DNA of 64,000 nt. Source: Salipiger sp. IMCC34102. Lineage in GTDB: Bacteria > Pseudomonadota > Alphaproteobacteria > Rhodobacterales > Rhodobacteraceae. A program made the translations under genes and the position numbers. Positions within the stretch are counted from its first letter, which is position 1; each line of letters opens with the position of its first letter. The stretch covers positions 298,833 through 362,832 of the forward strand of contig NZ_SELQ01000004.1 of NCBI RefSeq assembly GCF_004145405.1, given 5' to 3'. This document shows positions 61,200 through 64,000 of this stretch, in pieces. The notes under the pieces were generated by a model. The model worked only from the letters and a program-made list of their open reading frames with translations. It ran no database searches and was not told the origin of the DNA.

Positions 61200-62783
61200 A
61201 TGCACGACTACAATCGCCCCGGCCGCGCGGCCGCGCTGGCCAGCCGCGCCATGTGCGCGACCTCGCACCCGCTTGCGGCGCAGACGGCGTTGAACATGCT
61301 GCGCGACGGCGGAAATGCGGTGGATGCAGCGGTTGCGGGTGCGGTTGTCCTTGGCCTGTGCGAGCCGATGATGACGGGCCTCGGCGGCGACGTCTTCGCG
61401 CTGATCCGCCATCCCGACGGGCGATATGAAGGGCTCAACGGGTCCGGCTGCGCACCGGCGGCCCTCACCCCGGACGTCCTGGCGCAGGCAGGACAGACGT
61501 CGATCCCGATCGGATCACCGCATGCTGTCACCGTGCCGGGCGCGGTCGATGCCTTCGACCGGCTGGTCTCGAAGCAGGGCCGGCTGGACCTGGCCCGCGT
61601 GCTGGCCCCTGCCATCGACTACGCCGAGCACGGCGTGCCGGTCTGCACCCGGTCGGCCATCGACTGGGCGAGCTTTGCCGACCGGCTTCAGGGGGCGGGG
61701 CGAACCCACTACCTGCGGAACGGGCAACCTTATGCCGCTGGCGAAATCTTCGCGTCACCGGCCCAGGCGGAGGCCCTGCGCCTCATCGCCCGCGACGGTC
61801 GCGCGGCCTTCTACGAAGGCGAGATCATGCAGGACATGGTCGATACGCTCAAGGCCGCGGGCGGCTTGCACACGGCCGAGGATTTCGCGGCCTGTGCCGC
61901 CGTGGACGCCGACCCGATCCGCGCCGGCTACCGCGGGCACGAGATGATCGAACTGCCGCCCAACGGACAGGGCGCCACGGCACTGCTGATCGCGCGGATC
62001 CTCGAACGGTTCGATCTGTCCGCGCTCGATCCCACGGGAGCGACGCGCCTTCATCTGCACGCGGAGGCGACACGCCTGGCCTACGACGCCCGCGACCGCT
62101 TCATAGGCGATCCCGGCGGCGAACTGCGTCTCGAGCACATGCTGAGCGATGCCACGGCCGATGCGCTGGCCGCCCTGATCGACCCGGCCCGTGCCACCCC
62201 GGCGATCGCCCGGACGTCCGATCCGGTGCACCGCGATACCGTCTACATCTGTGTCGTGGACGAGGACGGGCTTGCCGTCTCGCTGATCTACTCGACCTTC
62301 TGGCCCTTCGGGTCGGGCTACGCGTCGGACAGGTTCGGCATCAGCCTTCAGAACCGCGGTGCGGGATTCAGTCTGGCTCCCGGCCATCCAAACGAGTTGC
62401 GCGGCGGTCGCCGCCCGCTGCACACCCTGATCCCCGGCATGATGGAGAAACCGGGTGAATGGGCGATGCCCTTCGGCGTGATGGGCGGGCCCTACCAGGC
62501 GGCAGGCCATGCCCATGTGCTGAGCAACATCGTCGACTACGGAATGGATCCGCAATCGGCGATCGATGTCCCCCGCAGTTTTGCAGACCCCGAGACGGGC
62601 AAGCTGGTTCTCGAGGCGGGCATCTCGGACGCCGTCGCAGACCAACTCACTGCAATGGGCCATACGGTTGAACGTGCACCGATCGGCATCGGCGGGGCGC
62701 AGACGATACGGTATGACCTACGCACCGGCTTGCTGACCGGCGGAAGTGATCCACGAAAAGACGGCGTCGCGCTTGGATATTGA
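61200..62783 (+). CDS. Gamma-glutamyltransferase family Ntn-hydrolase
   Basis: The 527-residue protein has the GGT start (ATSHPLAAQTALNMLRDGGN), AVDAAVAGAVVLGLCEPMMTGLGGD, LPPNGQGATALL, the autoprocessing threonine in HRDTVYICVVDEDG, and the small-subunit motifs YSTFWPFGSGYA and GPYQAAGHAHVLSNI. Precursors of the family self-cleave before that Thr. No signal peptide is visible, unlike classical periplasmic GGT, so it is probably cytoplasmic and acts after import. The group with HRDTVYI is YwrD-like; glutathione, gamma-glutamyl amines or other amides are possible substrates. It closes the operon. Confidence 0.9.
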   Translation: MHDYNRPGRAAALASRAMCATSHPLAAQTALNMLRDGGNAVDAAVAGAVVLGLCEPMMTGLGGDVFALIRHPDGRYEGLNGSGCAPAALTPDVLAQAGQTSIPIGSPHAVTVPGAVDAFDRLVSKQGRLDLARVLAPAIDYAEHGVPVCTRSAIDWASFADRLQGAGRTHYLRNGQPYAAGEIFASPAQAEALRLIARDGRAAFYEGEIMQDMVDTLKAAGGLHTAEDFAACAAVDADPIRAGYRGHEMIELPPNGQGATALLIARILERFDLSALDPTGATRLHLHAEATRLAYDARDRFIGDPGGELRLEHMLSDATADALAALIDPARATPAIARTSDPVHRDTVYICVVDEDGLAVSLIYSTFWPFGSGYASDRFGISLQNRGAGFSLAPGHPNELRGGRRPLHTLIPGMMEKPGEWAMPFGVMGGPYQAAGHAHVLSNIVDYGMDPQSAIDVPRSFADPETGKLVLEAGISDAVADQLTAMGHTVERAPIGIGGAQTIRYDLRTGLLTGGSDPRKDGVALGY

Positions 62784-62825
62784 TGAGGTAGGCCTACGGG
62801 AAGGCTCATAGAGCCGATCCAGTGT

Positions 62826-63110
62826 TCACCGTGCATGCTGTTCGACATTCGCCATGAACCGGTCGATCTCTCGCTGTGCCGGAACCTGACCCGTGAAGGT
62901 CGTGACGTAATTCGGAATGTGCGACAGGAGCTCTTGCGTCGATTCCGGCACCTGCATCGAGATCTAGCCGATCTGGGCGAGGGAGAGAGTGCGCGGCCGG
63001 ACGTCGGCCTCGTCCGGCACGGAGCCGAAGCGAAAGAACATCGCGCGAATCGCGTCGAGCCGTTGGCGATCCGCCCCGTTGACGCGGGCGGCGACATCGT
63101 CCGACTGGTG
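62826..63110 (-). pseudogene. C-terminal remnant of a TetR family regulator
   Basis: On the minus strand one frame reads DRQRLDAIRAMFFRFG, PDEADVRPRTLSLAQIG, a TAG stop (62964-62966), then ISMQVPESTQELLSHIPNYV and FTGQVPAQREIDRFMAN to a TGA at 62826. This order matches the C-terminal ligand domain of a TetR subgroup, where the stop stands in place of an aromatic residue. The N-terminal DNA-binding half is missing and replaced by an IS3-type fragment from about 63115. It is a decayed gene. Confidence 0.65.
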
Positions 63111-63117
63111 TGCCCAA

Positions 63118-63378
63118 CCGCGCACCGCGCCATGGGAAAACGGATACTGCGAGGGCTTCGACGCCCGCTTCAGGGATGAGCTGCTGAACGGCGAGGTCTT
63201 CACCACATTACGCGAGGCCCAGATCCCGATCGATTGCTGGCGGCGCCACTACAATACGGTCAGGTCCCACAGCGCTTTGGGCTATCGGCCGCCGGCGCCT
63301 AAGAGCATCGTCCCGATAGACCAAAGGCCGACCATGCATTTACATTCAAACTGGACCACTCGATGGGGTCACTTTTAG
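63118..63378 (+). pseudogene. IS3-family transposase fragment (C-terminal, OrfB)
   Basis: The frame reads PRTAPWENGYCEGFDARFRD, then ELLNGEVFTTLREAQIPIDC and RRHYNTVRSHSALGYRPPAP, the end of the DDE domain of IS3-family OrfB, with the catalytic glutamate region WENGYCE. Only about 70 diagnostic residues remain and the N-terminal DD residues are missing. The frame runs on to a TAG at 63378, and the terminal repeat probably lies near 63350-63378. Confidence 0.8.
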
Positions 63379-63478
63379 TTCGGCTCCGCCGAACGGCGGT
63401 GCGGATCACCCCTCGCGGGACATTGCTGCGCAATGCCCTGCCGGGCAGTGGAGGGATGGGAAAGGCCAATCGTCGGGC

Positions 63479-63742
63479 TTGCGCCGCACCACTGGCGCGA
63501 CGGTCTCTCTTCATCACGACGACATCTTCGTCGAGAGGCTGTGGCGGACCCTGACATACGAGTGCGTCTACCTGCGTGCCCGGGAGACCGGATCGGAGAC
63601 GAAAGCGGCCATCCGGAAATGGACGAGCTTCTACCACTATCATCGCACGCATTCAGCCCTGTGCGGCCAGCCTCCGGCGCTGATCTGCTGGCAGTGAAAT
63701 GGTACAATTCGATCCGATCAGCAGGTGCGACGAGCAGCTTGA
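63479..63742 (+). pseudogene. Second IS3-family transposase fragment with in-frame stop
   Basis: The frame carries DDIFVERLWRTLTYECVYL, RARETGSETKAAIRKWTSFY and HSALCGQPPALICWQ, the C-terminal end of a different IS3-family OrfB. A TGA at 63695-63697 interrupts what would continue as NGTIRSDQQVRRAA, the usual tail, to a second TGA at 63742. The interruption and missing N-terminus show that it is dead. Confidence 0.75.
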
Positions 63743-63818
63743 TCTACGCCAGAGCCTGTCCAGGGGATGAGGAGTAGCCCCGTATCGGTTCGGGACATTC
63801 TGCAAATGGAAACTGACG

Positions 63819-63860
63819 TTCGGCAGGCCCGAAATGTCGGATATGAATTCGCCTGCCGAA
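63819..63860. repeat. Inverted repeat between transposase fragments
   Basis: TTCGGCAGGC (63819-63828) and GCCTGCCGAA (63851-63860) are perfect inverted repeats 22 bases apart. They lie between opposing IS3-family remnants and may be an insertion-sequence end or a hairpin. Confidence 0.55.
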
Positions 63861-63891
63861 GCGTATCACGAAGTGAATAGCCCCGAGTTTC

Positions 63892-64000
63892 TTAGACGCC
63901 TTCGTGCCTCAGTTTCTGCTGCCGCTCGAACTCGAGCGGCGACAGCATTCCGTTTCTCGCGTGCTTGCGCTTCGGGTTGTAGAACATCTCGATGTAGTCG
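63892..64000 (-). CDS. IS3-family transposase, C-terminal end (continues beyond window)
   Basis: The minus strand encodes DYIEMFYNPKRKHARNGMLS and then PLEFERQQKLRHEGV before a TAA at 63892-63894, the conserved C-terminus of an IS3-family OrfB. The upstream part lies outside the window, so its integrity cannot be judged. It is a third, distinct IS3-family copy in this 0.9-kb stretch. Confidence 0.8.
   Translation of the reverse strand, partial: DYIEMFYNPKRKHARNGMLSPLEFERQQKLRHEGV

Noticed and set aside
56720..64000. A direct repeat of the tRNA-Ser 3' end marking the right end of an island
   Set aside because: I found no second copy of the tRNA end in the window; the right border may lie beyond 64000.

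Overview
The window is a high-GC chromosomal segment (about two thirds G+C by eye) with the gene content of an alphaproteobacterium of the family Rhodobacteraceae (Rhodobacter/Roseobacter group). Support comes from a CarD regulator after a 7Fe ferredoxin, an aa3-type cytochrome oxidase subunit I with a DUF2244 neighbour, a SAM-II riboswitch before metZ, FolE2, a UbiH-type hydroxylase, a glyQ-DUF6446-glyS cluster, a PotABCD-like operon with enlarged permeases, and short dispersed intergenic repeats. No species is claimed.

Layout. 1-5.4 kb: ferredoxin tail, carD, purD, xseA, and a two-gene unit of a small secreted protein with an AlkB-type alkane hydroxylase. 5.4-15.5 kb: a fused formate-dehydrogenase-type NADH module without its catalytic subunit, a lytic transglycosylase, ftsY, yciB, a PilZ protein, a GST, riboswitch-controlled metZ, folE2 and trkH. 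15.5-29.9 kb: a protease-like protein whose catalytic serine is replaced, glyQ/glyS, a PPDK-like enzyme, a SleB-type hydrolase, folB-folP-glmM, a DMT exporter and ilvC. 30-44 kb: a tandem Lrp pair with an aminotransferase, ubiH, a GntR regulator, a membrane glycosyltransferase, carA, yqeY, ctaD, a Tat-exported transglutaminase, a Hint-domain protein, lipB and tRNA-Leu(GAG). 44.4-50.1 kb: a polyamine-type ABC importer with a DUF1330 gene inside it. 50-56.4 kb: an AEC carrier and a tightly overlapping minus-strand operon running from a SPOR lipoprotein and D-Ala-D-Ala carboxypeptidase to tmk, holB, tatD and an MBL hydrolase.

56.65-64 kb is different. After tRNA-Ser(TGA) come an AlpA-like small DNA-binding protein, a gene-poor stretch, and a compact operon (GntR, ABC ATPase, permease, substrate-binding protein, gamma-glutamyltransferase-family enzyme). 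It ends in a truncated tetR and fragments of at least three IS3-family transposases. I read this as an acquired, decaying genomic island. Its transporter plus GGT-like enzyme looks like an uptake-and-cleavage pathway for an unidentified gamma-glutamyl or amide compound, controlled by the GntR protein through a perfect palindrome upstream. This is the best candidate in the window for an undescribed system. The rest is mostly core housekeeping with a few odd proteins and repeats listed in the findings.
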